From Methylophilus sp. 5 (GTDB lineage: Bacteria; Pseudomonadota; Gammaproteobacteria; Burkholderiales; Methylophilaceae), in NCBI RefSeq assembly GCF_000515275.1, contig NZ_KI911560.1, positions 2,170,001 to 2,234,000 on the forward strand: DNA of 64,000 bases, in the 5' to 3' direction. Below are positions 27,719-35,822 of the stretch, piece after piece. The translations under genes and the position numbers were made by a program. The notes beneath the pieces are model-generated. The model ran no database searches, was not told where the DNA came from, and saw only the letters and a list, made by a program, of their open reading frames with translations. Within the stretch, counting starts at the first letter, position 1. Every line of letters begins with the position of its first letter.

Positions 27719-28164
27719 CCTTAAAGCAACGTTTTTAAGCCATTTGTGTGTCTCGCATATTCAAAGAAGTCCTAAGGCTATAGTATTGAAGGGAATGGCA
27801 GGCCAACAATGCTTGAAATGATGAATGCAAAGGTGTTGAGCACTAGCCAGCGGGTAAACCTTGGTAGCTCTCAATGTCATGACTTTCCAGCAGGCGTTTA
27901 CCCCACTGTAAAGCGAAGTAGTATGCGCATAGAGAAACAACTATACCGGCGATTAGCATCATTAGATTTTAACACCGTCACTGATGCGGTTCATGCCTAA
28001 AAGCCATGGAAAAGAGTGCGTCAACACTCAAATTCATTTGATCACAGAGCGAGACTTTTAGTAGAGGTGAGATTAGAACTCTCTATCGGTATTGATAAAC
28101 TTGTATTTGCAAAGTAAGCTACATGAATATCAATATATTTTATTGTGGTTGGAGGGGGAAGCGA
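27719..28164. other. Low-GC intergenic stretch without a firm gene
   Basis: Between the repeats after tRNA-Pro and the YHYH gene I find no confident gene. A plus-strand frame at 27809-28000 (63 codons) has no ribosome site and no recognisable motif. It lies opposite a 39-codon minus-strand frame listed separately. Base composition is visibly more AT-rich than the flanks. Confidence 0.5.
27843..27962 (-). CDS. Possible 39-aa single-pass membrane peptide
   Basis: A short minus-strand frame starts with two ATGs and reads MMLIAGIVVSLCAYYFALQW, then a basic turn (GKRLLE) and a short polar tail. The hydrophobic run of about 17 residues followed by KR fits a membrane helix with the positive side next to it. 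There is no good ribosome site. It could be a real small protein, a remnant of a larger gene, or chance. Confidence 0.22.
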   Translation of the reverse strand: MMLIAGIVVSLCAYYFALQWGKRLLESHDIESYQGLPAG

Positions 28165-28290
28165 ATGAAATATCTTTTGTTGGCTGCTGTCATCTTGATT
28201 TCTTCTGTAAATTGCTACGCTCACTCTGGTGGTACCGACAAGAACGGTTGTCACCACGACAGGAAAACCGGCGGTTATCACTGCCACTAA
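28165..28290 (+). CDS. Small exported YHYH-domain protein
   Basis: 41 aa, preceded by a strong GGAGGGGG. MKYLLLAAVILISSVNCYA is a signal peptide, and the mature part is HSGGTDKNGCHHDRKTGGYHCH, matching the short YHYH domain (HSGGTD-NG-CH-RKTG-YHCH) seen as a whole protein or as a tail on bacterial exported proteins. The His and Cys content suggests metal binding, which is unproven. It lies in the islet behind tRNA-Pro, and a short terminator-like hairpin follows. Confidence 0.78.
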   Translation: MKYLLLAAVILISSVNCYAHSGGTDKNGCHHDRKTGGYHCH

Positions 28291-28312
28291 AACACCTGAT
28301 AGCTTTCTATAC

Positions 28313-28333
28313 ATCCGCTCGATGGCGGGTTTT
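28313..28333 (+). terminator. Short hairpin terminator after YHYH gene
   Basis: ATCCGC and GCGGGT form a 6-bp stem (one T-G pair) around TCGATG, followed by TTTTG. It lies 23 bases after the YHYH stop. Confidence 0.45.
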
Positions 28334-28408
28334 GTTCACTTTATACATAAAAAGTATTTAAAAAAGGCAGGCTTCACTATTAATAATTAGTTTCAGCAAG
28401 GGGGCGTT

Positions 28409-29173
28409 ATGGCACTACCAAAAAAAGTAGTTGAGCGTTTAACATTAAACCTGAAGCGTTACCAAACCATCCTGGCCGATGCCAAAAATCGAGATATAAG
28501 CGAATCAGACACCGTTGTGATTCTTGCTGACATGCTTGCTGAGCTGCTTGGCTATAAAAAGTACATCGAGATCACAACAGAGTTCGCAATACGCGGGACC
28601 TATGTTGATTTGGCCGTTAAGGTCGGCGATGATGTGAGATTTCTAGTTGAGGCCAAAGCAATCAACATCGATCTCAAAGAAAGTCATGTTAAACAAGCGA
28701 TAGATTATGGTGCGAATCATGGCATTGAGTGGGTAGTATTAACCAATGGTGTTACCTGGCAGTTTTACAAAATTCATTTTGATAAGCCGATTGATAAGTC
28801 ATTAATATTTGAAGTTGACCTGCTACAAACCACCGCAAAAAATACGCAGTTAATAGAATGCTTTGGGAACTTGAGCCGTGAAGGATTTACGCAATCGAGC
28901 ATGACAGCTTTTTATCAGCAACAGCAGGCAACAAGTAAATATTCAATTGGTGCTTTACTCACTACAGATATTGTTTTAGTAGCCATTAAAAAAGAACTTA
29001 AGAAGCTAAGCCCCACTTCAAAGATAGAGGATGACTTTTTGAGAAAGCTGCTACTGACGGATGTGATCAAAAGAGAGTTGATCGAAGGTGAGCAGGCTGC
29101 AGCAGCTATAGAGCTGATTAAGAAATGTGCAAGGGCTCAGGCTCGATTAAAAGCTAAAGCAGTGACTCAATAG
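28409..29173 (+). CDS. Stand-alone type I restriction HsdR N-terminal-like (PD-(D/E)XK) protein
   Basis: 254 aa with an AGGGGG-type ribosome site (CAAGGGGGCGTT) before the ATG. Residues about 40-150 look like the HsdR_N nuclease fold: AIRGTYVDLAVKVGDDVRFLVEAKA gives the D...ExK catalytic pattern, followed by VKQAIDYGANHGIEWVVLTNG, the usual second half of the motif. The helicase and specificity parts of a type I enzyme are absent, and no methylase gene is adjacent. Such stand-alone proteins are common and mostly uncharacterised; a defence role is possible but not shown. The C-terminal 90 residues are helical and Lys-rich. Lower GC than the flanks. Confidence 0.82.
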   Translation: MALPKKVVERLTLNLKRYQTILADAKNRDISESDTVVILADMLAELLGYKKYIEITTEFAIRGTYVDLAVKVGDDVRFLVEAKAINIDLKESHVKQAIDYGANHGIEWVVLTNGVTWQFYKIHFDKPIDKSLIFEVDLLQTTAKNTQLIECFGNLSREGFTQSSMTAFYQQQQATSKYSIGALLTTDIVLVAIKKELKKLSPTSKIEDDFLRKLLLTDVIKRELIEGEQAAAAIELIKKCARAQARLKAKAVTQ

Positions 29174-29224
29174 TTGCCAAGCTAAGTGTCAAGATATACA
29201 GAGTTGTTGTATTTGTATTGTATA

Positions 29225-29258
29225 AATTAAAAACCGCCTTGTATGGCGGTTTTTAATT
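29225..29258. terminator. Bidirectional terminator after HsdR-N-like gene
   Basis: AATTAAAAACCGCC pairs perfectly with GGCGGTTTTTAATT around TTGTAT, followed by TTTTT. It can also serve the convergent GGDEF/EAL gene. Confidence 0.88.
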
Positions 29259-29294
29259 TTTTGACAGTGACTTTTATTAAAGTGGGGTGTTTTG

Positions 29295-29305
29295 TTGCAT
29301 GGGGT
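29295..29305. repeat. 11-bp direct repeat of the tRNA-Pro anticodon-loop sequence
   Basis: TTGCATGGGGT occurs at 27632-27642, across the tRNA-Pro anticodon loop, and again here at the right border of the low-GC islet. It could be a crossover-site duplicate bounding a 1.66-kb insertion, or chance. No longer match to the 3' half of the tRNA follows. Confidence 0.3.
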
Positions 29306-29360
29306 TACCAACGTGATTCAGGGGTTGTTTTAAAAGCTGAGCCCTCATCATTTTGCCGGT

Positions 29361-31463
29361 TTAAATCGTCATGTCAGGCGCAATTGTCGCAGCGATCTGT
29401 TGTTGATTGTTAATGGTGCCGATATGGCGCGCCAATGCTTCGCTGAGGGGCATGGGGCGGTTTAAGTAGAAGCCTTGCGCAAAAGCGACGCCCATGTCTT
29501 TCAGGCAGTCTAGTGTGGCTTCATCTTCTACGTATTCGGCAATGGTCTGGATCTCCATGGATTGCGCGACGCTTTGGATGGCTTGTGCCATGGCTAGGTC
29601 GACCTTGTTACTGGTGATGTCTCTGACGTAAGCGCCGTCCATTTTGAGGAAGTTGACAGGTAGGTGTTTGAGGTAACTGAAAGAAGACATCCCGCTGCCA
29701 AAGTCGTCTAGCATAAAGCGGGTACCCATTTTTTGCAGCTCTGTAATGAGTTTGATGGTGTTATCGATGTTGATGATGGCTGAGGTTTCTGTGACTTCAA
29801 AGCAGACATGGCTTGGTGAGATGTCATAGGTGTCAAAGCAGTTTTGAATGTAAGGCAGCAGTTGGGCGTCGCCTAAGGACATGCCGGACAGGTTAATGCT
29901 GACAATGAATGGGTTGACGCTGGACTGCATTTTAAACAGGGGTTGTAGCGCCATAAATGCATGCTGGATGACCCAGCGATCAATCTTGGTCATCAGGTGG
30001 TAACGCTCTGCCGACGGTAAAAATTCAGCTGGCGGGATAATGCCGCCATGTTCGTCGCGTTTACGGATCAGGATCTCATAAAAGGGTGGCAACTCTTTGT
30101 GTTGCAGCGGGAAAATACCCTGGCAGTAGAGGACAAAATCATTATGCTCAATGGCCTCGTTAATGCGCAATACCCATTCCATTTCAACGTGGCGTTTGAG
30201 TAACACGTCATCTTCAGGATGGAACAGGTGAATCTGGTTACGGCCGTTATCTTTGGCAACATAACAGGCGGCGTCGGCGTGGCGAGTGATCTCGCCTACA
30301 TCTTTTAAGGCGGTGGTGATTTCTACAATACCAATGCTGATGCCGGTTTGAAACAGTCGGCCTTCATGCATAAAGCGGAAGGTTTCGACCATTTGCCGCA
30401 GTTGTGCGGCAATTTCAATGGCTTTTTCAACCTGGCAATAGCTTAGTAACAGGCCAAACTCATCGCCACCGAGGCGGGCAAACGTGTCTTCTGCACGGAT
30501 GCGTTGGCTTAAAATCATGCTGATCTGGCGCAGCATTTCATCGCCTGCCAAATGGCCGCAAGTGTCGTTAATGACGCGGAACTGGTCGAGGTCCATGTAG
30601 CAGAACACGTGTTCTGCACGATGTTGTTTGACATCTTGCAGGGCTTGTTGCAGCCGTCTTTCCAGCTCTTGGCGGTTGACCAGCCCGGTTAAAGCATCAT
30701 GGCGCGCCTGATAGCGCAGCTGGGCCTGTGCGTCTTGAATGCGGTGGCGCATGTCAGCTTCTACATGCTGCATGTCTCTGGAAATTTGGTTAATGGTACT
30801 TTGCAGGGATTTGATTTCTGGCAGGGTGTTTTTGCCCTGGCTCACTTGCTGGCTACCGATGACAAATCGCTTGAGTGCCGAGGTCATGTCACGAATCGGC
30901 TGGCTGATTGAGCGGCTCACCCAGCTGACCAGGATAGAGCACAGCATAAGGGCCAGCGTGATGTAGCCGACATTTTTGATAAAGGCCTGACGGTGGTCTT
31001 CGATCAGCGAGGCTTTATCAATCGCTACAAATACGAATCCGAGCAAATTGTGCCTGGGTTCGGTAGAAAACACTTTGACCATGGTGATGTCATGCGTGTT
31101 TTGTTGCATGACGATGGTATCTTGTTGCGGCAAGGTATCGCCAAGGTTAAAAGAAGTGCCTAGGTTGGCAATCGGGCGATTATCGGCATCAGCGATAATC
31201 AGGGATAAATAGGGCTCACGATTTAACTGGCTGGCTTTGAGCAGGCGCTCAATGTAGTCCTGGCTATGTAGCTCGGTTTGGTTGTGTATCACCGCAGACA
31301 AGAATTTTGCGGTGGTTAAAGCGTGCTGGCTGAGTTTGTCTTCTTCTCGTTGCAGTTGTTCTTTGAAGTCAAATAACAACAAAATGCAAGATAACGCGAA
31401 CACCGGCCCGATAACTAATAACAGCAATCTGGACTGGATACTTAAGTTTTGGAAAAAGTGCAT
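29361..31463 (-). CDS. Membrane GGDEF/EAL cyclic-di-GMP protein with periplasmic sensor region
   Basis: 700 aa. A membrane helix (about 12-28), a periplasmic region to about 165, a second helix (about 166-184) and a HAMP-like linker lead to GGDEF (about 260-425) and EAL (about 435-690) domains. The synthase motif is intact (ARLGGDEFGLL), as is its DxxxFKxxND-like DLDQFRVINDTCGH region. The phosphodiesterase signature reads EILIR instead of EALLR, while EVTETSAI, LDDFGSGMSSFSYL, K in NFLKMDG and AEYVED are kept. It could make or degrade c-di-GMP in response to an envelope signal; which activity dominates is not clear. A strong extended -10 and an unusual leader lie upstream. Confidence 0.9.
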   Translation of the reverse strand: MHFFQNLSIQSRLLLLVIGPVFALSCILLLFDFKEQLQREEDKLSQHALTTAKFLSAVIHNQTELHSQDYIERLLKASQLNREPYLSLIIADADNRPIANLGTSFNLGDTLPQQDTIVMQQNTHDITMVKVFSTEPRHNLLGFVFVAIDKASLIEDHRQAFIKNVGYITLALMLCSILVSWVSRSISQPIRDMTSALKRFVIGSQQVSQGKNTLPEIKSLQSTINQISRDMQHVEADMRHRIQDAQAQLRYQARHDALTGLVNRQELERRLQQALQDVKQHRAEHVFCYMDLDQFRVINDTCGHLAGDEMLRQISMILSQRIRAEDTFARLGGDEFGLLLSYCQVEKAIEIAAQLRQMVETFRFMHEGRLFQTGISIGIVEITTALKDVGEITRHADAACYVAKDNGRNQIHLFHPEDDVLLKRHVEMEWVLRINEAIEHNDFVLYCQGIFPLQHKELPPFYEILIRKRDEHGGIIPPAEFLPSAERYHLMTKIDRWVIQHAFMALQPLFKMQSSVNPFIVSINLSGMSLGDAQLLPYIQNCFDTYDISPSHVCFEVTETSAIINIDNTIKLITELQKMGTRFMLDDFGSGMSSFSYLKHLPVNFLKMDGAYVRDITSNKVDLAMAQAIQSVAQSMEIQTIAEYVEDEATLDCLKDMGVAFAQGFYLNRPMPLSEALARHIGTINNQQQIAATIAPDMTI

Positions 31464-31481
31464 GGATTCCAGGGGGTCTGT

Positions 31482-31541
31482 TTAAATTGAATCAGCAAGC
31501 GCATACAGAAATAGGCTGAATAGCCATAGCGTTCGATTCAT
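31482..31541 (-). CDS. Possible 19-aa leader ORF upstream of GGDEF/EAL gene
   Basis: ATG at 31541 directly downstream of a run of seven G (31547-31553 region, minus strand) encodes MNRTLWLFSLFLYALADSI and stops 18 bases before the GGDEF/EAL start codon. The peptide is hydrophobic with a basic N-terminus. It may be a translated leader that controls the downstream gene, or a chance frame. Confidence 0.25.
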   Translation of the reverse strand: MNRTLWLFSLFLYALADSI

Positions 31542-31576
31542 GACATCCCCCCCAATTTCGTGTATAAGTCGCAATG

Positions 31577-31585
31577 ATTATAACA
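31577..31585 (-). promoter_or_regulatory. Extended -10 promoter of GGDEF/EAL gene
   Basis: TGTTATAAT on the minus strand is an extended -10 (TGn-TATAAT). No good -35 is seen, which extended -10 promoters tolerate. It implies an untranslated leader of about 105 bases that contains the G7 tract, the short ORF and a C5 tract near the start codon. Confidence 0.55.
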
Positions 31586-31666
31586 GTAACAATTTTGCCA
31601 GCGACTTGCTTCAATGCGGCAAATTGTTAAGTTTTTTTATCATCAACCTAGTGTATTTGTTTTCTC

Positions 31667-32644
31667 ATGATACAGCAAATTTATATCACAGATTATCTGT
31701 CTGATGCCGCTGCCCAGCCTGTTGAGATGATTCAGTCACTGGTCGCGCAATGCCCGGCGTTGTTAAATGCGCAGTGGACACTCGGCCCGTTGCCACCGCT
31801 CAAGGCATTCTTTAATGTGTTAATGGCGCACGATCATACGCGGCCTGATTTATCCGTCTCAGCGTTATTATCTGCCAGGCAGACGTGGCCCGCAGCGCGC
31901 CCGACCTTTTGTTTGCTGCCGGTGCATTTAGGCATGCGGCGCGATACGTTTAGCTTGCAGGCGGTGATCCCTTTGGTGACTGAGGTGTATGTTGCATTGA
32001 CTGCGCGTTTGCAAACACACTTTGCTGACGATTTTGTCATTGAGCAAGATAGCAGCCAGCGATTCTGGTGGATAAAGCCTGTGCGTGATATTCAGGCGCA
32101 ATGCCAGTGGCCGCAAGACTGTTTATATCAGCAAGCCTTGCAGTGGCAACCGCAAGGGCCGGATGCGGCTGTGATCAGGCAATGGTCCAATGAAATACAA
32201 ATGCTGTTGCACCAGTTTGCGCTTGCCGCTGATGTGGCCAACTGGCCCGCTGAGTTAAATAGTCTATGGTTTGCCAGTGTTGGCGATATGCCTGCCTGGC
32301 AGCCTTCTGTACCTGCCATTGCCGGGCAGGGCGAGGTGTTTGCCGGTCTGCAGGCCAGTCAATTACCGGCTGTGCGACCGTTATCAATGGCGGCATGTAT
32401 CGCCGATAAACAGGCGCCGCAAGCATTGTGGGTGGCAGATCAATGGCAAACATTCGATTGGCCAATGTTATCTAGCGCATTACAAGCAGGCAGTGTGTCA
32501 GCATTAACACTGGTATTGCCATTTGCCGAGCGCAGTGTTGAAGTCCATTATAAAAAACGGCTGCGCTGGCAGTTTTGGCAAAAATCAGCCAGCGCAGAAA
32601 CCTTATTGCAACAACTTGAAGCGACATTAACTGCGGCCGGTTAG
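31667..32644 (+). CDS. RpfE-like protein of unknown function, upstream of recJ
   Basis: 325 aa, soluble, no signal peptide or membrane helix, rich in Gln, Trp and Ala. I see no catalytic motif. Its place directly before recJ and its composition match the RpfE-type regulatory or phosphoglycerate-mutase-like hypotheticals found beside recJ in xanthomonads and betaproteobacteria. The name comes from a Xanthomonas virulence-regulation cluster and carries no known biochemistry. The C-terminus (VEVHYKKRLRWQFWQK) is basic. The stop is 33 bases before the recJ ATG, so cotranslation is likely. Confidence 0.6.
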   Translation: MIQQIYITDYLSDAAAQPVEMIQSLVAQCPALLNAQWTLGPLPPLKAFFNVLMAHDHTRPDLSVSALLSARQTWPAARPTFCLLPVHLGMRRDTFSLQAVIPLVTEVYVALTARLQTHFADDFVIEQDSSQRFWWIKPVRDIQAQCQWPQDCLYQQALQWQPQGPDAAVIRQWSNEIQMLLHQFALAADVANWPAELNSLWFASVGDMPAWQPSVPAIAGQGEVFAGLQASQLPAVRPLSMAACIADKQAPQALWVADQWQTFDWPMLSSALQAGSVSALTLVLPFAERSVEVHYKKRLRWQFWQKSASAETLLQQLEATLTAAG

Positions 32645-32677
32645 GCTGCGGTGAGTGATGACAAATGTGAACACAAG

Positions 32678-34360
32678 ATGAAAATTCAGCAACGCGCTTA
32701 TTCCGAGACATCCTTTACCGCCTTGCAAACACAAGGCTTGACGCCCTTGCTGGCCAGATTGCTGGCCGCCAGAGCAGTGACTGCTGAGGATTGGCTATTG
32801 CAGGAAATGCCACATTTGCTTAAGCCGGATGCGCTCACTGGTGCTACCGAGATGGCCAGGCAACTGGCAGATGCCATCGCGCAAAAAAAAGGCATTCTTA
32901 TTATTGGCGACTATGATGCAGATGGCGCAACAGCGACCTGTGTCGCCATGCGCGGTTTGCGCATGATGGGTGCCAAGGTTGATTTTTTGGTGCCGAACCG
33001 GTTTGAATATGGCTACGGGCTCACGCCTGAAATCGTCGCGTTGGCCGCACAACAGCAACCAGACCTCATTTTGACCGTAGATAACGGCATTGCCAGTATA
33101 GAGGGCGTGGCCGCAGCCAAAGCGCTCGGCTTGCAGGTGCTGATTACTGACCACCATTTGCCAGCTGAGCAAACGCCGGCCGCAGATTGTATCGTCAACC
33201 CCAACCAGCGCGGTTGCGATTTCCCGAGTAAACATCTGGCTGGTGTCGGCGTGATGTTTTATGTGTTGATTGCATTACGTGCCGAGCTCAAGCTGCGTGG
33301 CACATTAAGTGATGAGGCGGTTCATTTGGGCAGTTTGCTTGATTTGGTGGCGTTAGGTACGGTGGCCGACCTGGTAAAACTGGATGCCAATAACCGCATT
33401 CTGGTCAGGCAAGGCCTCAAACGTATCCGGCAAGGGCAGGCGAGCCCAGGGATCCTGGCGACTCTTAAACTGGCCGGGCGCGACGCCTCGCAGGTGAATG
33501 CGCAGGATTTAGGTTTTTATGTGGGGCCGCGCCTGAATGCTGCAGGCAGGCTGGATGACATGACTATCGGTATTCGTTGCCTGCTGGCAGACACGCCGCA
33601 AGAGGCGATGCAATATGCGCAGCAATTGCATGTGCTAAATGCAGAGCGCAAGCAGATTGAAGCTGAAATGCAGTGGGATGCCATGGCAGACCTGACGCAG
33701 GATTTTCGCGAGGACCAATATACGATTAGTGTTTTTCAGCCGGATTGGCACCAGGGCGTCATTGGTATTCTCGCTTCGCGCATCAAAGAGCGTTATCACC
33801 GGCCGGTAATTGCCTTTGCCGATGCCGGTGACGGCTTGATCAAAGGGTCTGGCCGCTCGATTGCCGGGTTGCATTTACGCGATGCGCTGGATCTGGTCAC
33901 CAAGCAGCAGCCTGATCTTATTCTCAAGTTTGGCGGTCACGCCATGGCAGCAGGGTTGAGCATTCGTGCCCAGGATTTCACGCGCTTTCAGCAAACGTTT
34001 GAGCACGTGGTACAAAGCCTGATTGATGCCGAAACTCTGCAAGAAGTACTGGAAACAGACGGTGCACTCGAGGCGCAGGAAATGACCATGCAAACCGCAG
34101 AGGCCATTGGGCGCCAAGTATGGGGGCAAGGCTTTCCGCAACCGGTATTTTACGATCGCTTTCAGGTGCTGCAGCAAAAAATCCTCGGTGAAAAGCATTT
34201 AAAACTACGGCTGCAAAAGCAAAACCAGCAGTTTGATGCCATTTATTTTCAACATGCCGAACTATTGCCTGAGCAGGTTGAAATTGCATATGCCCTGCAA
34301 GTGAATGAGTTTAACGGCGCGCGTAATTTGCAGTTGCAGGTGGTACATGCGGTGGTTTAA
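32678..34360 (+). CDS. recJ: Single-stranded-DNA-specific exonuclease RecJ
   Basis: 560 aa from the ATG at 32678 (MKIQQRAYS), which matches the family N-terminus; an in-frame GTG at 32651 would add 9 residues. DHH phosphoesterase motifs: IIIGDYDADGATAT, LILTVDNGIAS, LITDHHLPAE, LDLVALGTVADL and the DHHA1 motif KFGGHAMAAGLSI. It degrades single-stranded DNA 5' to 3' in recombination and mismatch repair. No ribosome site is obvious, which suggests coupling to the upstream gene. Confidence 0.95.
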   Translation: MKIQQRAYSETSFTALQTQGLTPLLARLLAARAVTAEDWLLQEMPHLLKPDALTGATEMARQLADAIAQKKGILIIGDYDADGATATCVAMRGLRMMGAKVDFLVPNRFEYGYGLTPEIVALAAQQQPDLILTVDNGIASIEGVAAAKALGLQVLITDHHLPAEQTPAADCIVNPNQRGCDFPSKHLAGVGVMFYVLIALRAELKLRGTLSDEAVHLGSLLDLVALGTVADLVKLDANNRILVRQGLKRIRQGQASPGILATLKLAGRDASQVNAQDLGFYVGPRLNAAGRLDDMTIGIRCLLADTPQEAMQYAQQLHVLNAERKQIEAEMQWDAMADLTQDFREDQYTISVFQPDWHQGVIGILASRIKERYHRPVIAFADAGDGLIKGSGRSIAGLHLRDALDLVTKQQPDLILKFGGHAMAAGLSIRAQDFTRFQQTFEHVVQSLIDAETLQEVLETDGALEAQEMTMQTAEAIGRQVWGQGFPQPVFYDRFQVLQQKILGEKHLKLRLQKQNQQFDAIYFQHAELLPEQVEIAYALQVNEFNGARNLQLQVVHAVV

Positions 34361-34377
34361 AGAGGCAATCCTTTAAT

Positions 34378-34544
34378 GAGCCGCAGATAAACGCCGATGC
34401 ACGCAGATGAAAACTCAAGCAGTGCATCATCAACATGCTGAATCGCTGCGAAAATAAGCTTTTTATTGCCAATCTATTTACGCTGCGTCTCTGCGGTCCT
34501 CTTTTCTGTTTTAAATCTACGAGCGTCGGCGTTTATCTGCGGCT
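34378..34544. repeat. MITE/REP-like element with 19-bp terminal inverted repeats
   Basis: The 250-base recJ-rluB gap holds AGCCGCAGATAAACGCCGA at 34379-34397 and its exact reverse complement at 34526-34544, with weaker pairing continuing inward. The interior contains CTGCGTCTCTGCGGTCC. The same arm sequence occurs in a second inverted pair at 57149-57242. It encodes no protein and may fold as RNA or be a mobile relic. Confidence 0.65.
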
Positions 34545-34610
34545 GAGCCGAGACTTTAGGGGCTTTGCGCTAAATCAGTTAAAATACAGCCTTCATTCAA
34601 GAGGTTACTC

Positions 34611-35717
34611 ATGGCTCGCCCATTTAAATCCCCTAAAGCTGCTTCTGCGCCACGTCCAGCCAAACCGCAACCCTCAGCACCAGTGAGTGCTGATGATGCC
34701 GAAGGTGCCGAAGGTGCTTCGTCATCGCGCGCTGGACAACGTTTGCACAAGCTGCTGGCCTTGGCTGGCTTTGGCTCGCGCCGTGATATGGAAACACTGA
34801 TTGAAAGTGGCCGTATCACGATTAACGGCCAGGTTGCACTGGTGGGTGCCGTGGTCGATGAGCATGATGTTGTCCGCCTCGATAGCCGTATTTTGCATTT
34901 GCCATTTGAGGCTGAGTTGCCGCAAGTGTTGCTGTATCACAAGCCTGAAGGTGAGATGGTGACCCAGGATGACCCGGAAGGGCGCGCGACAGTGTTCGAT
35001 AAGCTGCCACGCATCAAACAGGGGAAGTGGATTGCCATTGGCCGGTTGGATATGAACACCAGCGGCTTGTTGATTTTTACCAATTCTGGCGAGTTGGCTA
35101 ACTATTTCATGCACCCGCGTTATGAAGTTGAGCGTGAGTATGCCGTGCGTATTTTGGGCGAGCTGACCCAGGAGCAGATGTCGCAATTAACGCAAGGCAT
35201 TGAGCTTGAAGATGGCCCTGCCAATTTTGAAAGCATTCATGCCAGCGGTGGTGAGGGTGCCAATAAATGGTATCAAGTGGTGATTAAAGAAGGGCGTAAC
35301 CGCGAAGTGCGCCGTTTATTTGAGGCTTATCATTTGCCGGTGAGTCGCTTGATGCGTGTGCGATTTGGCCCGGTGGCACTGCCGCCGCGCCTTAAGCGCG
35401 GCACCATGCTCAAGCTTGAGCAAAAACAAGTGGTTGCCTTGCTGGAATGGGCTGGCTTGCCAGTGCCACGTAAACCGCTTAAACAATTGAGCCCGCACGA
35501 AAAAGACCGTGCAACACGCGTGTTTGTGCCTAAAGTACGTAAACAGCGTCGTAGCCTGCTGGAAACCGCCAATGCGCCAGCCACGCCAGAGCAGCGCCCG
35601 GCACGTGCACCTACTGCAAATCGTCGCATTCGTCAGGAGTCAGATTTAGTACAGGCATCACGCCAAAATGCGCGCCTGAATACGGGTGCAAAAAAACGCA
35701 ATGACCGCAATCGTTGA
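34611..35717 (+). CDS. rluB: 23S rRNA pseudouridine synthase RluB-like
   Basis: 368 aa with AGAGG before the ATG. An S4 RNA-binding domain (about 45-105, RLHKLLALAGFGSRRDMETLIESGRI-type) precedes the RsuA-family catalytic domain, where GRLDMNTSGLLIFTNSGELA carries the catalytic Asp, and VKEGRNREVRRLFEA-type and RVRFGPVALPPRLKRG follow. RluB makes pseudouridine 2605 in 23S rRNA. The N-terminal 40 residues (Pro/Ala) and the C-terminal 100 (basic, low-complexity) are extensions commonly seen in betaproteobacterial RluB. Confidence 0.92.
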   Translation: MARPFKSPKAASAPRPAKPQPSAPVSADDAEGAEGASSSRAGQRLHKLLALAGFGSRRDMETLIESGRITINGQVALVGAVVDEHDVVRLDSRILHLPFEAELPQVLLYHKPEGEMVTQDDPEGRATVFDKLPRIKQGKWIAIGRLDMNTSGLLIFTNSGELANYFMHPRYEVEREYAVRILGELTQEQMSQLTQGIELEDGPANFESIHASGGEGANKWYQVVIKEGRNREVRRLFEAYHLPVSRLMRVRFGPVALPPRLKRGTMLKLEQKQVVALLEWAGLPVPRKPLKQLSPHEKDRATRVFVPKVRKQRRSLLETANAPATPEQRPARAPTANRRIRQESDLVQASRQNARLNTGAKKRNDRNR

Positions 35718-35741
35718 AGCGTTTAATACACTTGGCGTAAT

Positions 35742-35773
35742 AAAAAAGCACTTCTAACCGAAGTGCTTTTTTT
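35742..35773. terminator. Bidirectional terminator between rluB and prmB
   Basis: A6, the stem GCACTTC/GAAGTGC around TAACC, then T7. It suits both rluB and the convergent dap-prmB genes. Confidence 0.88.
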
Positions 35774-35822
35774 ATGGACGTTAACTTTGTATAGGCCAGC
35801 GCAGGCAAGCCTGCTTTCGCCT

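Noticed and set aside
27809..28000. Plus-strand 63-codon frame in the islet
   Set aside because: No ribosome site, no recognisable motif, and it lies opposite a more protein-like small frame.
27681..29360. Complete prophage or integrative element
   Set aside because: No integrase, excisionase, phage structural or conjugation gene is present; only a short islet with weak attachment evidence.
32651..32677. Upstream GTG start for recJ
   Set aside because: The family N-terminus begins at MKI (32678); the added residues do not match RecJ proteins.
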